DNA of 64,000 bases from Tannerellaceae bacterium (GTDB lineage Bacteria; Bacteroidota; Bacteroidia; Bacteroidales; Tannerellaceae). The stretch lies in the NCBI GenBank assembly GCA_031255855.1, contig JAIRRS010000112.1, positions 107,867 through 171,866 on the forward strand, read 5' to 3'. Positions 18,641 to 26,770 of the stretch are shown here, piece after piece. Made by a program: the position numbers and the translations under genes. The notes beneath the pieces were generated by a model. The model had not been told where the DNA came from, ran no database searches, and saw only the letters and a program-made list of their open reading frames with translations. Position 1 is the stretch's first letter. Every line of letters starts with the position of its first letter.

Positions 18641-19482
18641 CATCCGCCAAGCGTATAGCATATTATTATACCTACCTTACAGTAGGAGTTATTACGGTGG
18701 TATCCATTGTGTTCTATGTGCTGATAGTTCTTTTCCCGGGGATTTTCCTGCCCTATAGGATTTGGATATTTGTCGCTTTCCTGATAATCAACGGCGTGCT
18801 CATTTATTTGGTAGGAAAACGGTATGCAACCTATATGATAAAGCGCATAGACAGCACGTATCAAAGCGAGAAAGCCTTTATCAGCAATGCCTCCCACGAG
18901 CTTAACAACCCCCTTACAGCCATACAGGGCGAATGTGAAATCGCCTTGATGCGCGAACGTACTCCGGCTGAGTACCAAAGTTCCTTACAGCGTATTTTAT
19001 CCGAAACAAAGCGGATCATTCAATTGATGAAGCACCTGATGTTCCTGTCAAAAGGTGAAGAAGAGATTCTGAAAGCAGTAACGGAGCCTGTTTTCCTTGC
19101 CGAATTCCTCATGCAGTTTATGGAAAACCGGATACAATTCTCTCCCGATAACTTTGCCTTCAATATAGAAGTTAATCCCCAACTGCTGAAAACAGCTTTA
19201 GGAAACATTATAGGAAATGCCCTGAAGTATTCAGGAGATAAGACTGTAGAAATACGCATCCGGGGAACGGTTTTAGAGATAGAAGACCAAGGTATCGGTA
19301 TCCCTCCCGAAGAATTGGAACGGATATTCCAGCCTTTTTACCGGGCAACAAACACAAGGGGATATGCAGGCAACGGTATTGGTTTAAGCCTGTCCATACG
19401 TATTTTAAGCATTTACGGAGCGGAAGTTGCCATCATGTCTACGCTGAACAGAGGCACTACCGTACGAATAGCTTTTCCATAA
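18637..19482 (+). CDS. Two-component sensor histidine kinase, short sensor region
   Basis: The 281-residue inner-membrane kinase has two hydrophobic helices (about residues 14-34 and 40-60) separated by only a few residues, so there is almost no periplasmic sensor domain and no HAMP. The dimerisation domain has the phospho-acceptor His87 in ISNASHELNNPL. The ATPase domain shows the N box (GNIIGNALKYSG), DQGIGIP and GNGIGLSLS. It is coupled to the response regulator by a 4-bp overlap. Its last 26 bp overlap the convergent AsmA-GT51 gene. Without a sensor domain it may respond to membrane state or to a partner protein. Confidence 0.93.
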   Translation: MTSAKRIAYYYTYLTVGVITVVSIVFYVLIVLFPGIFLPYRIWIFVAFLIINGVLIYLVGKRYATYMIKRIDSTYQSEKAFISNASHELNNPLTAIQGECEIALMRERTPAEYQSSLQRILSETKRIIQLMKHLMFLSKGEEEILKAVTEPVFLAEFLMQFMENRIQFSPDNFAFNIEVNPQLLKTALGNIIGNALKYSGDKTVEIRIRGTVLEIEDQGIGIPPEELERIFQPFYRATNTRGYAGNGIGLSLSIRILSIYGAEVAIMSTLNRGTTVRIAFP

Positions 19483-21367
19483 ATGGCCCTTTGATATAAA
19501 TATTCGGATTGCCTGAAAGTTCTTCAGCGGGACTAATCCAGCCCCTTTGGCGCATTCGTTTGACGGCATCGCGATAGAAGGCATAGAAGGCGGGTTTGAT
19601 TTGTGTTCCGTTAAAATGATACCTTACTGTTTTCGGGGAAGAAATGATATATCCCAGGAATACACATTCGCCCAGCGTCAAAGCCGACGGTTCTTTGGCA
19701 AAATAAAAACGGGAAGCTTCGGTCACGCCATATACATTCGGCCCCCACTCGATAACATTCATGTATACCTCAAACATGCGTTCCTTGCTGGTCAGCCGGC
19801 AAGTTTCAATCAGCCATACTATCATGATCTCTTCCAATTTACGGGCGATTGTTTTATTCCTGCTCAGGAAAACATTCTTTACCAGTTGCATGCTCAATGT
19901 GCTTCCGCCACGGGCAAAACGACGTTCTTTTATATCCTCCACCAACGATCTTCTGAATGCGTCGGGGATAAATCCTCTGTGATACATGAAACCGGCGTCT
20001 TCAGCGTGCATAATCGCATAAGGTAAATAACGGGAGATAGACCTGTATGAACAGAAGTCAGGGTTATCATATCCTAAAGTGAACGTCCGTACAGGCGTTT
20101 CTTTTTCATAAATAGTAAGGGTAAAAGGTCCGTTCATCTTGCGCAAATCCGTATTCCCGTATTGTAGGATATGGAAGTTATTGGAATGTAAAGTCGATTC
20201 GAATACAAGATTGTCAACCTTTGCCATGTCTACATCCAGTAGGAAATGGTAAGTCAACATCCCTTCGGCTTTCAAACCTTCTATATTGTGAAACATACCT
20301 CTAGGGATAGAAGGGAAAAAGTCACTTGCCGGAAAGTCGTTTTTATCCAACGCTGCCCGGACGTGCCAGTCTTTATTTTTTTCAATCCGGATATACGGGT
20401 TTACTTTCAGTTTATTAAGATAAACACTTGTTTTGGCGCTATCTATTAAAAGAAAGTTCTTCCCAATATCTACTTTATAATTTACAAACCCACGTTCGAG
20501 AAGGATTGTATCGGGCGAAAGTAAATCATGATACAAAGCAAGTCCTTTCACTCCTGCTTTCCCCTGTATGGTTTGGATATCCGCGTGTTTGATACTTCCA
20601 TTCAGTTCCAAGGCCAATGTATCAAACAGGATAGTAGCCCCCCACTTGTATTCGAAAAAGGGCAACGCTATTTTCTTTGATTGGTCTTTTGTATATAGGC
20701 GGATATTTAATTTTTGTTCTTTGTCTTGTACGGTTCCCGAACAAACCCATTCGCTTTCCACCTTGTTTTCCCTACTTTTAATTTCCGCATGGAAATTATT
20801 GTTGTCTATGGTAAGCTTAGGAATGTCGAGGGTCAATTCATTGTTGTCGCTATTATAGCAAACCCGCATGTTCTTGACAGATGCGTTGGGAGGAAGAAAC
20901 TTGAAGACTGATTTCAATATTCTCTCCGCCTGAAAGGTATAATTACGTATATCGAACGAAGACGTTTCTTCTGCAAAAGGATTATCGTATTGTCGATAGA
21001 TGAAATCAAAATTGGATGAGCCGTTGTGTTTGATAAAATCTATGTTCAACTTATTCGCTTCAACATCTTTTATTTCAATCTTTTTTGTGAAGAGGTCTTT
21101 CAATTTCACCTGTATATTAAATGAAGCGGCATGTAGTAAAGGTTCCGAATGGTTGGCTGCTATTGTTAACCCTTTAAGTTGTATCGTATGAAAACCTTTT
21201 AATAATATCGCCTTATACCGGATAGAAAGATCATGTTGTTCCTCTATCGCCCGAATTTCAGGCTTAATAAGATACCACACGAATATATCCCCGCTTTTTG
21301 ATATCATAAGTATCAAAAACAGGACGACTATAATTGTAATCCGGAATGTATGATACGTCAGTTTCAT
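19457..21367 (-). CDS. AsmA-like domain fused to GT51 peptidoglycan glycosyltransferase
   Basis: The 636-residue protein is anchored by one N-terminal helix (about residues 7-26). The region of about 30-430 is beta-rich and resembles AsmA/DUF3971-type periplasmic grooves (YKAILLKGFHTIQLKGLTI, FNIQVKLKDLF). The C-terminal part (about 446-590) is a GT51 transglycosylase with all key motifs: EDAGFMYHRG with catalytic Glu456, RGGSTLSMQLVKN, ARKLEE and FEVYMNVIEWG. No penicillin-binding transpeptidase follows. It should polymerise lipid II in the periplasm; what the AsmA-like part does is unknown. Its 3' end overlaps the convergent kinase gene by 26 bp. Confidence 0.85.
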   Translation of the reverse strand: MKLTYHTFRITIIVVLFLILMISKSGDIFVWYLIKPEIRAIEEQHDLSIRYKAILLKGFHTIQLKGLTIAANHSEPLLHAASFNIQVKLKDLFTKKIEIKDVEANKLNIDFIKHNGSSNFDFIYRQYDNPFAEETSSFDIRNYTFQAERILKSVFKFLPPNASVKNMRVCYNSDNNELTLDIPKLTIDNNNFHAEIKSRENKVESEWVCSGTVQDKEQKLNIRLYTKDQSKKIALPFFEYKWGATILFDTLALELNGSIKHADIQTIQGKAGVKGLALYHDLLSPDTILLERGFVNYKVDIGKNFLLIDSAKTSVYLNKLKVNPYIRIEKNKDWHVRAALDKNDFPASDFFPSIPRGMFHNIEGLKAEGMLTYHFLLDVDMAKVDNLVFESTLHSNNFHILQYGNTDLRKMNGPFTLTIYEKETPVRTFTLGYDNPDFCSYRSISRYLPYAIMHAEDAGFMYHRGFIPDAFRRSLVEDIKERRFARGGSTLSMQLVKNVFLSRNKTIARKLEEIMIVWLIETCRLTSKERMFEVYMNVIEWGPNVYGVTEASRFYFAKEPSALTLGECVFLGYIISSPKTVRYHFNGTQIKPAFYAFYRDAVKRMRQRGWISPAEELSGNPNIYIKGPFMEKLFVR

Positions 21368-21442
21368 TTTATGGCTTTAATGCTATGAATGGAATAAGCA
21401 GCAATCTAAACGGAAAGAAATAAAAGCGGAATATTTTTTTAT

Positions 21443-21498
21443 AATGGTTAATTGCTAATGATGGATTGCAAACCATTAATCGTTAGCAATTAACCATT
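21443..21498. terminator. 16-bp stem hairpin between tdh and the GT51 fusion gene
   Basis: AATGGTTAATTGCTAA (21443-21458) pairs exactly with TTAGCAATTAACCATT (21483-21498) around a 24-nt loop, just after the tdh stop codon. Short T-runs occur only on the plus-strand side, so it is an imperfect intrinsic terminator for tdh. It may also stabilise the tdh mRNA 3' end. Confidence 0.55.
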
Positions 21499-21502
21499 TT
21501 TA

Positions 21503-22450
21503 TCAACGTTTTGCTTTCAATTTGGCAAGCATGTCTTGTGTCATCATGTCGAGGTCGTATTCAGGTTTCCAGTCCCATTCTTCGCGAGCGCAAGTGTCGT
21601 CTAATGAGTTTGGCCATGAATCGGCAATAGCTTGGCGTAACGGGTCTACCTTATACTCCATCGTAAAGTCAGGAACATATTTCCGAATGTTATTAAAAAT
21701 AATTTCCGGGTCGAAGCTCATGGATGCTATGTTGAATGCGTTCCTGTGTACAAGGCGCGAAGGATCGGCTTCCATTAATTGGATAGCCGCATGCAAAGCA
21801 TCCGGCATATACATCATATCCATGAATGTTCCGGCGGCAATGGGGCAAGTAAAATGGTTGCCTTTCACTGCTTCGTAATATATATCCACGGCATAATCCG
21901 TTGTGCCACCTCCCGGAGGAGCTATATAAGAAATCAAACCGGGAAATCGAACCGAACGGGTATCTACTCCGAAACGGATAAAGTAATAATCGCTCAACAA
22001 TTCTCCACCCACTTTCGTTACCCCATACATTGTCCGGGGATTCCGTATCGTGTCTTGTGGTGTTTTATCTTTAGGCGTATTATTACCGAATACACCAATG
22101 GAACTGGGAGTAAAAACGGCACATGAATGTTCACGGGCAACTTCCAATACATTAAATAATCCGTCCATACCCACCTTCCATGCAAGTTGTGGTTTGGATT
22201 CCGCTGCGGCAGAAAGCAAAGCGGCCAAATTATAGATTGTATCAATCTTGTATTTTGATACTACTTCTGCAATCTGTTTGCCATTTGTGATATCTACAAT
22301 TTCGGCGGGGCCGGTTTCCAATAATTCCCCTTTGGGTTCAGCCCCGGGAATGTATCCGGCTACAATATTCCCGTTGTAACGTTTTCTTAGTTCCAGCGTT
22401 AACTCGGTTCCTATTTGTCCGGTAGAACCAATTACTAATACATTTTTCAT
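21503..22450 (-). CDS. tdh: L-threonine 3-dehydrogenase, SDR (epimerase-like) type
   Basis: The 315-residue NAD-dependent enzyme of the extended short-chain dehydrogenase superfamily oxidises L-threonine to 2-amino-3-ketobutyrate. The nucleotide-binding motif GSTGQIG is at residues 8-14, and the catalytic Tyr-Lys pair is in MYGVTKVGGE. The segments GLISYIAPPGGGTTDYAVD and DPLRQAIADSWPNSLDD identify the threonine dehydrogenase branch rather than a sugar epimerase. Its product is the substrate of Kbl, encoded at 41933-43123 in this window but not linked. It is transcribed alone, divergently from the hexokinase gene. Confidence 0.92.
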   Translation of the reverse strand: MKNVLVIGSTGQIGTELTLELRKRYNGNIVAGYIPGAEPKGELLETGPAEIVDITNGKQIAEVVSKYKIDTIYNLAALLSAAAESKPQLAWKVGMDGLFNVLEVAREHSCAVFTPSSIGVFGNNTPKDKTPQDTIRNPRTMYGVTKVGGELLSDYYFIRFGVDTRSVRFPGLISYIAPPGGGTTDYAVDIYYEAVKGNHFTCPIAAGTFMDMMYMPDALHAAIQLMEADPSRLVHRNAFNIASMSFDPEIIFNNIRKYVPDFTMEYKVDPLRQAIADSWPNSLDDTCAREEWDWKPEYDLDMMTQDMLAKLKAKR

Positions 22451-22479
22451 CGCGTTTTAAGTATTTTAATATTTTGCCG

Positions 22480-22508
22480 CAAAGGTATGGAGAAATAAAT
22501 ACTTTCAA
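22480..22508 (-). promoter_or_regulatory. Promoter of tdh
   Basis: On the minus strand TTG (22506-22508), an 18-bp spacer and TACCTTTG (22480-22487) match the Bacteroidetes consensus. The leader to the tdh ATG at 22450 would be about 23 nt. Confidence 0.6.
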
Positions 22509-22633
22509 TCACATTTAATTATATTTAATTATGTATTAATTTCATTCTCACGTGGCTATTGTATTTGACTATTTATACAGCCGGATTAACTTGTTTTTAG
22601 AACATCTTGAGAGCGTAAATAAAATTAGTTTCT

Positions 22634-22641
22634 TACTTTTG
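22634..22641 (+). promoter_or_regulatory. -7 element of the hexokinase gene
   Basis: TACTTTTG matches TAnnTTTG and lies 33 nt upstream of the hexokinase ATG. The nearest TTG (22607-22609) is 24 bp away, longer than usual. Confidence 0.45.
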
Positions 22642-22673
22642 AAAATTTTAATAATAAAAACTAGGAACTAATC

Positions 22674-23882
22674 ATGAAGGAAAACATTTTTAAATTAAGT
22701 ACAGAACAATTGAAGGAAATTGCCCAATCTTTGCAAAGTAAAGTGGAAGAAGGCCTTGGTAAAGAAAAACAAGAAGTTCAATGTATCCCGACATTTATTA
22801 ATCCCAAAGCCGGAGCCACAGGAAAATCCCTTGTTTTGGATTTAGGTGGTACAAATTACCGGGTGGCAACTGTAGACTTTTCTGAAGGGAAAAACATCAT
22901 CCGGCCGGAAAATGGTTGGAAAAAAGACCTTTCTATCATGAAAAAACCGGGATTTACCGAAGAACAACTCTACAAAGAACAAGCCGACCCTATCATGGAA
23001 ATAAAGATAGACGAACCAATGCCCATAGGATATTGTTTCTCTTATCCGGCCGAATCACTGCCTAATGGTGATGCTACTTTGTTACGTTGGACAAAAGGTG
23101 TAAACATTCCTGAAATGATAGATAAGCCAATTGGCGAGTCGTTAGTAAATTACCTGAATAATAAGGCCGGAAAAAAACAGTTTACCAAAGCCAATGTAAT
23201 TAATGATACGGTAGCCAGCTTGTTCGCTGGACTTACCCGGAGCGATTACGATGCTTACATCGGTCTTATTGTAGGTACCGGTACAAATATGGCAACCTTC
23301 ATTGATGCAGACAAGATAACGAAGCTAAACGGAAAAGGAAATTTCTCTGGTTTATTACCTGTCAACCTGGAATCGGGAAACTTCGACCCTCCACATCTTA
23401 CAGACATCGACGCTATTGTAGATGCCAGTTCAGGTAGTTTTGGAGCCCAACGTTTTGAAAAAGCCGTTTCGGGTATGTATCTTGGTGAGATATTAAAAGC
23501 TGTCTTTCCTTTTGACGAGTTTGAAGATAAATTCGATGCGCAGAAATTAACCAATATAATGGGCTATCCCGATATCCATAGAGAAAAGTATGTCCGTGTA
23601 GCCCGTTGGATATATGAACGTTCGGCCAAATTGGTGGCTGCTTCGCTTGCCGGCTTAATCCTGGTAATGGTTTCCCACAATTCATCCATCAAAAGGATTC
23701 GCCTGATAGCTGAAGGCAGTTTATTCTGGAGTGAAGACCGCAAAGGTGTAGACTATAAAGATATTGTTATCGTAGAATTGCACAAACAGTTGAGTAGCTT
23801 CGGATACAAAGATGTAAAAGTAGATATTCACCATATGGATAATGCCAACCTGATAGGTTCGGCCATCGCTGCCTTGTCGTAA
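22674..23882 (+). CDS. Hexokinase (eukaryote-like hexokinase family)
   Basis: The 402-residue cytoplasmic sugar kinase phosphorylates glucose and related hexoses with ATP. It belongs to the eukaryote-like hexokinase family found in Bacteroides rather than to bacterial ROK or Glk enzymes. Visible motifs are LVLDLGGTNYRVA (ATP phosphate loop), the sugar-binding segment with catalytic Asp in VINDTVASLFAG, LIVGTGTNMATF, and SSGSFGAQRFEKAVSGMYLG. Length is slightly below the yeast enzymes. It is monocistronic with its own -7 element and a strong terminator 24 bp after the stop. Confidence 0.9.
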   Translation: MKENIFKLSTEQLKEIAQSLQSKVEEGLGKEKQEVQCIPTFINPKAGATGKSLVLDLGGTNYRVATVDFSEGKNIIRPENGWKKDLSIMKKPGFTEEQLYKEQADPIMEIKIDEPMPIGYCFSYPAESLPNGDATLLRWTKGVNIPEMIDKPIGESLVNYLNNKAGKKQFTKANVINDTVASLFAGLTRSDYDAYIGLIVGTGTNMATFIDADKITKLNGKGNFSGLLPVNLESGNFDPPHLTDIDAIVDASSGSFGAQRFEKAVSGMYLGEILKAVFPFDEFEDKFDAQKLTNIMGYPDIHREKYVRVARWIYERSAKLVAASLAGLILVMVSHNSSIKRIRLIAEGSLFWSEDRKGVDYKDIVIVELHKQLSSFGYKDVKVDIHHMDNANLIGSAIAALS

Positions 23883-23905
23883 ACATCTGATAACATAATC
23901 ATACT

Positions 23906-23958
23906 CAGCCGCAGGCCATAAGATTGATACTGTCTTATATACCTGCGGCTGTTTTTTT
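23906..23958 (+). terminator. Intrinsic terminator after hexokinase
   Basis: CAGCCGCAGG (23906-23915) pairs with CCTGCGGCTG (23942-23951), with an inner stem ATAAGA/TCTTAT, followed by seven T residues. It is a strong rho-independent terminator for the plus strand. Confidence 0.9.
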
Positions 23959-23971
23959 GTATTTTTACCTT

Positions 23972-24058
23972 GTCTTTCACAATACCCGTAATAGAATGTT
24001 GAGCATACATGCCGCAGGTGGCAACGCTCAATACAAAAAGTAAGAATATTGTCTTCAC
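23972..24058 (-). pseudogene. N-terminal remnant of an exported receptor-type protein
   Basis: On the minus strand a GTG-initiated frame encodes MKTIFLLFVLSVATCG followed by MYAQ and HSITGIVKD. This is a Sec signal peptide and the first strand of a carboxypeptidase-regulatory-like domain, the usual N-terminus of Bacteroidetes outer-membrane receptors. After about 29 codons the similarity ends and the frame runs into the hexokinase terminator. It is best read as a deletion remnant; a short exported peptide is possible but less likely. Confidence 0.45.
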
Positions 24059-24138
24059 TGGTTTTATTATTAATGGTTATCAATATAAGACTGTCAACTC
24101 ATCAAACATGATATCTTTGACAAGAAAGCTGAAAAATT

Positions 24139-24226
24139 CATCCAGATGATCTTGGACAAATATTTAGATGATTTTCCAAGATCATCCAAATGAAATGCGA
24201 AAATCATTTAGATAAAAAAGCAGGCC
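24139..24226 (+). repeat. 22-bp tandem repeat array, locus 2 (degenerate)
   Basis: Units start at 24139 (CATCCAGATG), 24161 (TATTTAGATG), 24183 (CATCCAAATG) and 24205 (CATTTAGATA), spaced exactly 22 bp and preceded by AAAAATT as at locus 1. ATCTTGGA in unit 1 and TCCAAGAT in unit 2 are complementary. The array lies in the 474-bp gap between hexokinase and the DUF362 gene, which also holds a terminator and a gene remnant. Confidence 0.75.
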
Positions 24227-24356
24227 ATATTTTGTAAAAATATTACCCGCATTACAAAGTGAGTTCTTCCCAATTCATTCATTCTTAAACTAAAGATAGG
24301 TTATGTGCAAAATTGATTATATATTTGCGAATTAAGTAACCATAATATCTAATATC

Positions 24357-25517
24357 ATGCAAAGACGTAAATTTTTTCGTTCCCTCGCTTTGGGTGGTGC
24401 AGGTGCTGTATTGTCCCCTGTTATCAAAGCTGCTCCTGCTCCTGTAAGTTCTAATGAACTTGTGAAACCGGCTACTAATATAGCAAATGCCATTACTATT
24501 CCAAGAAATGAAAAATCTATGCCGGGCAAATATCCGGGCAAAGTAGTAAAAGCTGATTGCGAGAATTGTATTGTAGATGGCAAACCATACGAAACCCCGA
24601 CATATGAAATGGTTAAATCGTGTATGCTGAACCTGACTGGTGAGACAGACTTGAAGAAGGCCTGGCTGCAATTCGTAACCCCTGAAGATGTCATTGGCAT
24701 TAAAGTAAATCCTATCGGAGGCAAATTATTGTCGACCTCACATGCAATTACCCAATCAATTGTAAAACAACTGGAAGAAGCCGGGATATCCAGAAATAAA
24801 TTAATTATTTGGGACAGAAGACAAGAAAGCCTTGACGATGCGGACTTTAATGAAGAAAATTATCCCGGAATAAGTTTCATGTCAACGGAATGTTACGACG
24901 AAAACAAAAGTTATTTTAATAGTGAAGGCCGTTTTTACAGTGAAGACTGGATAGATAAAAACCAATTCTTTTTTGCAGACGTGGAAGGCGAATACGATGC
25001 CTATACATTACCTTATATGGTAAACGGAGGCAAACATTCTTATTTCTCAAAAATTTGTACTGAAAAAGTAACAAAAATAATCAATGTCCCTATTCTTAAA
25101 AATGCCGGTACATCTATTACAGTATGTATGAAGAACCTCGCTTATGGTTCTATATCCAATACAGGACGTTTGCATAAAGACTTATGGCATGAGACAAGCG
25201 CTTACGTTTGTGCTTTTCCTCCTTTGCGCGACAAAGTGGTATTGAATATTGTAGATGGAATAATAGGTTGTTTCGAAGGCGGTCCGGCCGCCAATCCACA
25301 ATATATTTGCCAGTATAAGACGATTTTGGCCGGAACCGACCCTGTTGCCGTAGACCGTATTTGCTACGACATAGTAATAGCCAAACGTATTGAAGAAGGC
25401 GTGCAGGACGAAGAAAAACCGGCAGGTCGCCGCTTCATGGAATTAGCCGAAGAACTGCAATTGGGAATTGCCAATCGTGATAAGATAAACCTTATAGAAT
25501 TGACCGTTGACAAATGA
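24357..25517 (+). CDS. Tat-signal DUF362 domain protein
   Basis: The 386-residue protein starts MQRRKFFRSLALGGAGAV, a twin-arginine signal typical of proteins exported folded, often with metal or Fe-S cofactors. The body is the DUF362 domain: GIKVNPIGGKLLSTSHAI, NVPILKNAGTSITVCMKN, GIIGCFEGGPAAN and LAGTDPVAVDRICYD. Some DUF362 proteins carry ferredoxin-like clusters, but no CxxCxxC motif is seen here. The enzymatic role of the family is not established. It is followed after 31 bp by the DUF6599 gene, so an envelope pair is likely. Confidence 0.8.
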   Translation: MQRRKFFRSLALGGAGAVLSPVIKAAPAPVSSNELVKPATNIANAITIPRNEKSMPGKYPGKVVKADCENCIVDGKPYETPTYEMVKSCMLNLTGETDLKKAWLQFVTPEDVIGIKVNPIGGKLLSTSHAITQSIVKQLEEAGISRNKLIIWDRRQESLDDADFNEENYPGISFMSTECYDENKSYFNSEGRFYSEDWIDKNQFFFADVEGEYDAYTLPYMVNGGKHSYFSKICTEKVTKIINVPILKNAGTSITVCMKNLAYGSISNTGRLHKDLWHETSAYVCAFPPLRDKVVLNIVDGIIGCFEGGPAANPQYICQYKTILAGTDPVAVDRICYDIVIAKRIEEGVQDEEKPAGRRFMELAEELQLGIANRDKINLIELTVDK

Positions 25518-25548
25518 GGGTTGATAATTTTATAACTCAAGAATATTT

Positions 25549-26322
25549 ATGAATAGATTTTTACTGTTTGGAATAATCATTACCGCATGTCAACTGCCAC
25601 TTGCCAACTGTTTTGCCCAAGAGGCGGAACTAAAACGTGAACGTTTCTTTACGGGTTCGGGCTTATATGGTTTTATGAATGGAGGAGCCGACCAATTCCT
25701 TGAATATGGCGTAGAAAAGCTAACGGCAAGAGACATCGTTTACAAAGGAGAAGAATACAGTGTGGAAATATACGAAATGCCTTCTCCTGAAGATGCTTTC
25801 GGCATTTATTCCCTTCATACTTTCAGATGTCAACGGGCTGATACATTAGGATGCATCGACTGTTTATCACCTTATCAGCTACAAGCCGTATCGGAAAATA
25901 TGTATGTGTCGGTTGTTTTCCCATCAGGCGCTAACAAAGCAAAAGAGGGCGCCGACGAAGTCTTACGAATGTATGTGTCAATGGAAGGCACCCCCCCTCC
26001 CACTATACCGGATTGTTTTAAACAGGAAAAACCATATTCAGGTAAACTTAAATACTTGAAAGGGCCTTTATCGGTATCGACGGTCAATGTTGCTTTGTCG
26101 CAACTGGTAAAGGACATATCATATGGCGGAATTTGGTTTGTTTCGGAAAAGCCATCCAAAAACTACAAGGCATACATATACGTATCTGATAATCAAGAAA
26201 TAGAAAGGATAAAAGGAAAAATCTCTCCCGGCGATATAATAGATATTGGCACAAACTATATCTATATCACAGGAAAGGAAAAAGAGAGTTCAGAAGAAAA
26301 TTTCGGAACCTTCGGGTTTTAA
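25549..26322 (+). CDS. Exported DUF6599-family protein
   Basis: The 257-residue protein has a Sec signal peptide (MNRFLLFGIIITACQLPLANC, then FAQEAELKR). A Cys lies within the signal region, but the context NCFAQ favours cleavage after FA rather than lipidation. The mature part carries the features of DUF6599: LYGFMNGGADQFLEYGVEKL, EIYEMPSPEDAFGIYSL, and a second half with LKGPLSVSTVNVAL. Function is unknown. It follows the DUF362 gene closely, and a very small lipoprotein frame begins 18 bp after its stop. Confidence 0.75.
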   Translation: MNRFLLFGIIITACQLPLANCFAQEAELKRERFFTGSGLYGFMNGGADQFLEYGVEKLTARDIVYKGEEYSVEIYEMPSPEDAFGIYSLHTFRCQRADTLGCIDCLSPYQLQAVSENMYVSVVFPSGANKAKEGADEVLRMYVSMEGTPPPTIPDCFKQEKPYSGKLKYLKGPLSVSTVNVALSQLVKDISYGGIWFVSEKPSKNYKAYIYVSDNQEIERIKGKISPGDIIDIGTNYIYITGKEKESSEENFGTFGF

Positions 26323-26339
26323 AACTTCTTTTTAAAGAT

Positions 26340-26432
26340 ATGAACATGAAACATATTTTATTTGTCCCTATTGTCTCTCTCATGATCCTGTTTTCGGGAT
26401 GCTTTCAACTATCATGCCGTAGGAAAAAGTAA
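26340..26432 (+). CDS. Small putative lipoprotein (30 residues)
   Basis: A short frame encodes MNMKHILFVPIVSLMILFSG followed by CFQLSCRRKK. The hydrophobic stretch and LFSGC form a convincing lipobox, and only ten residues follow the Cys. It begins 18 bp after the DUF6599 stop on the same strand. It may be a genuine tiny lipoprotein of the lysis/entericidin size class, or the stub of a longer lipoprotein. The 26433-26677 remainder of the gap holds one minus-strand fragment and nothing else recognisable. Confidence 0.4.
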   Translation: MNMKHILFVPIVSLMILFSGCFQLSCRRKK

Positions 26433-26450
26433 AAAAAGATTCTAAAAACT

Positions 26451-26576
26451 TCACGAAGCCTGTCTATAAGAGACGGTGTTTGTCCATTCGGTAATCGCTG
26501 CTAATGGAATCTCTATTTCTTCGTTAATAATAATCTTCCATTTCTCATTTGTGTTGTAATTGGTAAGACTGATTAA
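26451..26576 (-). pseudogene. Unrecognised C-terminal gene fragment
   Basis: On the minus strand a 41-codon open stretch between two in-frame stops reads LTNYNTNEKWKIIINEEIEI and then PLAAITEWTNTVSYRQAS. It looks protein-like in composition but has no start codon and no recognisable family. It is most likely the tail of a decayed gene. Confidence 0.25.
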
Positions 26577-26677
26577 TTAATTGCCGGAATAACTCTGTCA
26601 GAGTATATTAATAAAAGTGACACAGTAAAATAATGCTCAAAAAAGCATAAAGTGTGCAGAATTAGGTTTATTCTTCT

Positions 26678-26706
26678 TTGAATTTTAGAATGTTTGACTA
26701 TTTTTG
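26678..26706 (+). promoter_or_regulatory. Promoter of the etfBA-acyl-CoA dehydrogenase operon
   Basis: TTG at 26678-26680, an 18-bp spacer and TATTTTTG at 26699-26706 fit the Bacteroidetes consensus. The leader to the etfB ATG is about 58 nt. Confidence 0.55.
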
Positions 26707-26770
26707 CACGCATGTTTTGTAAACGGATGGAGAAGATCCGGATTAATATTACTTCTAATATCAATAAATT

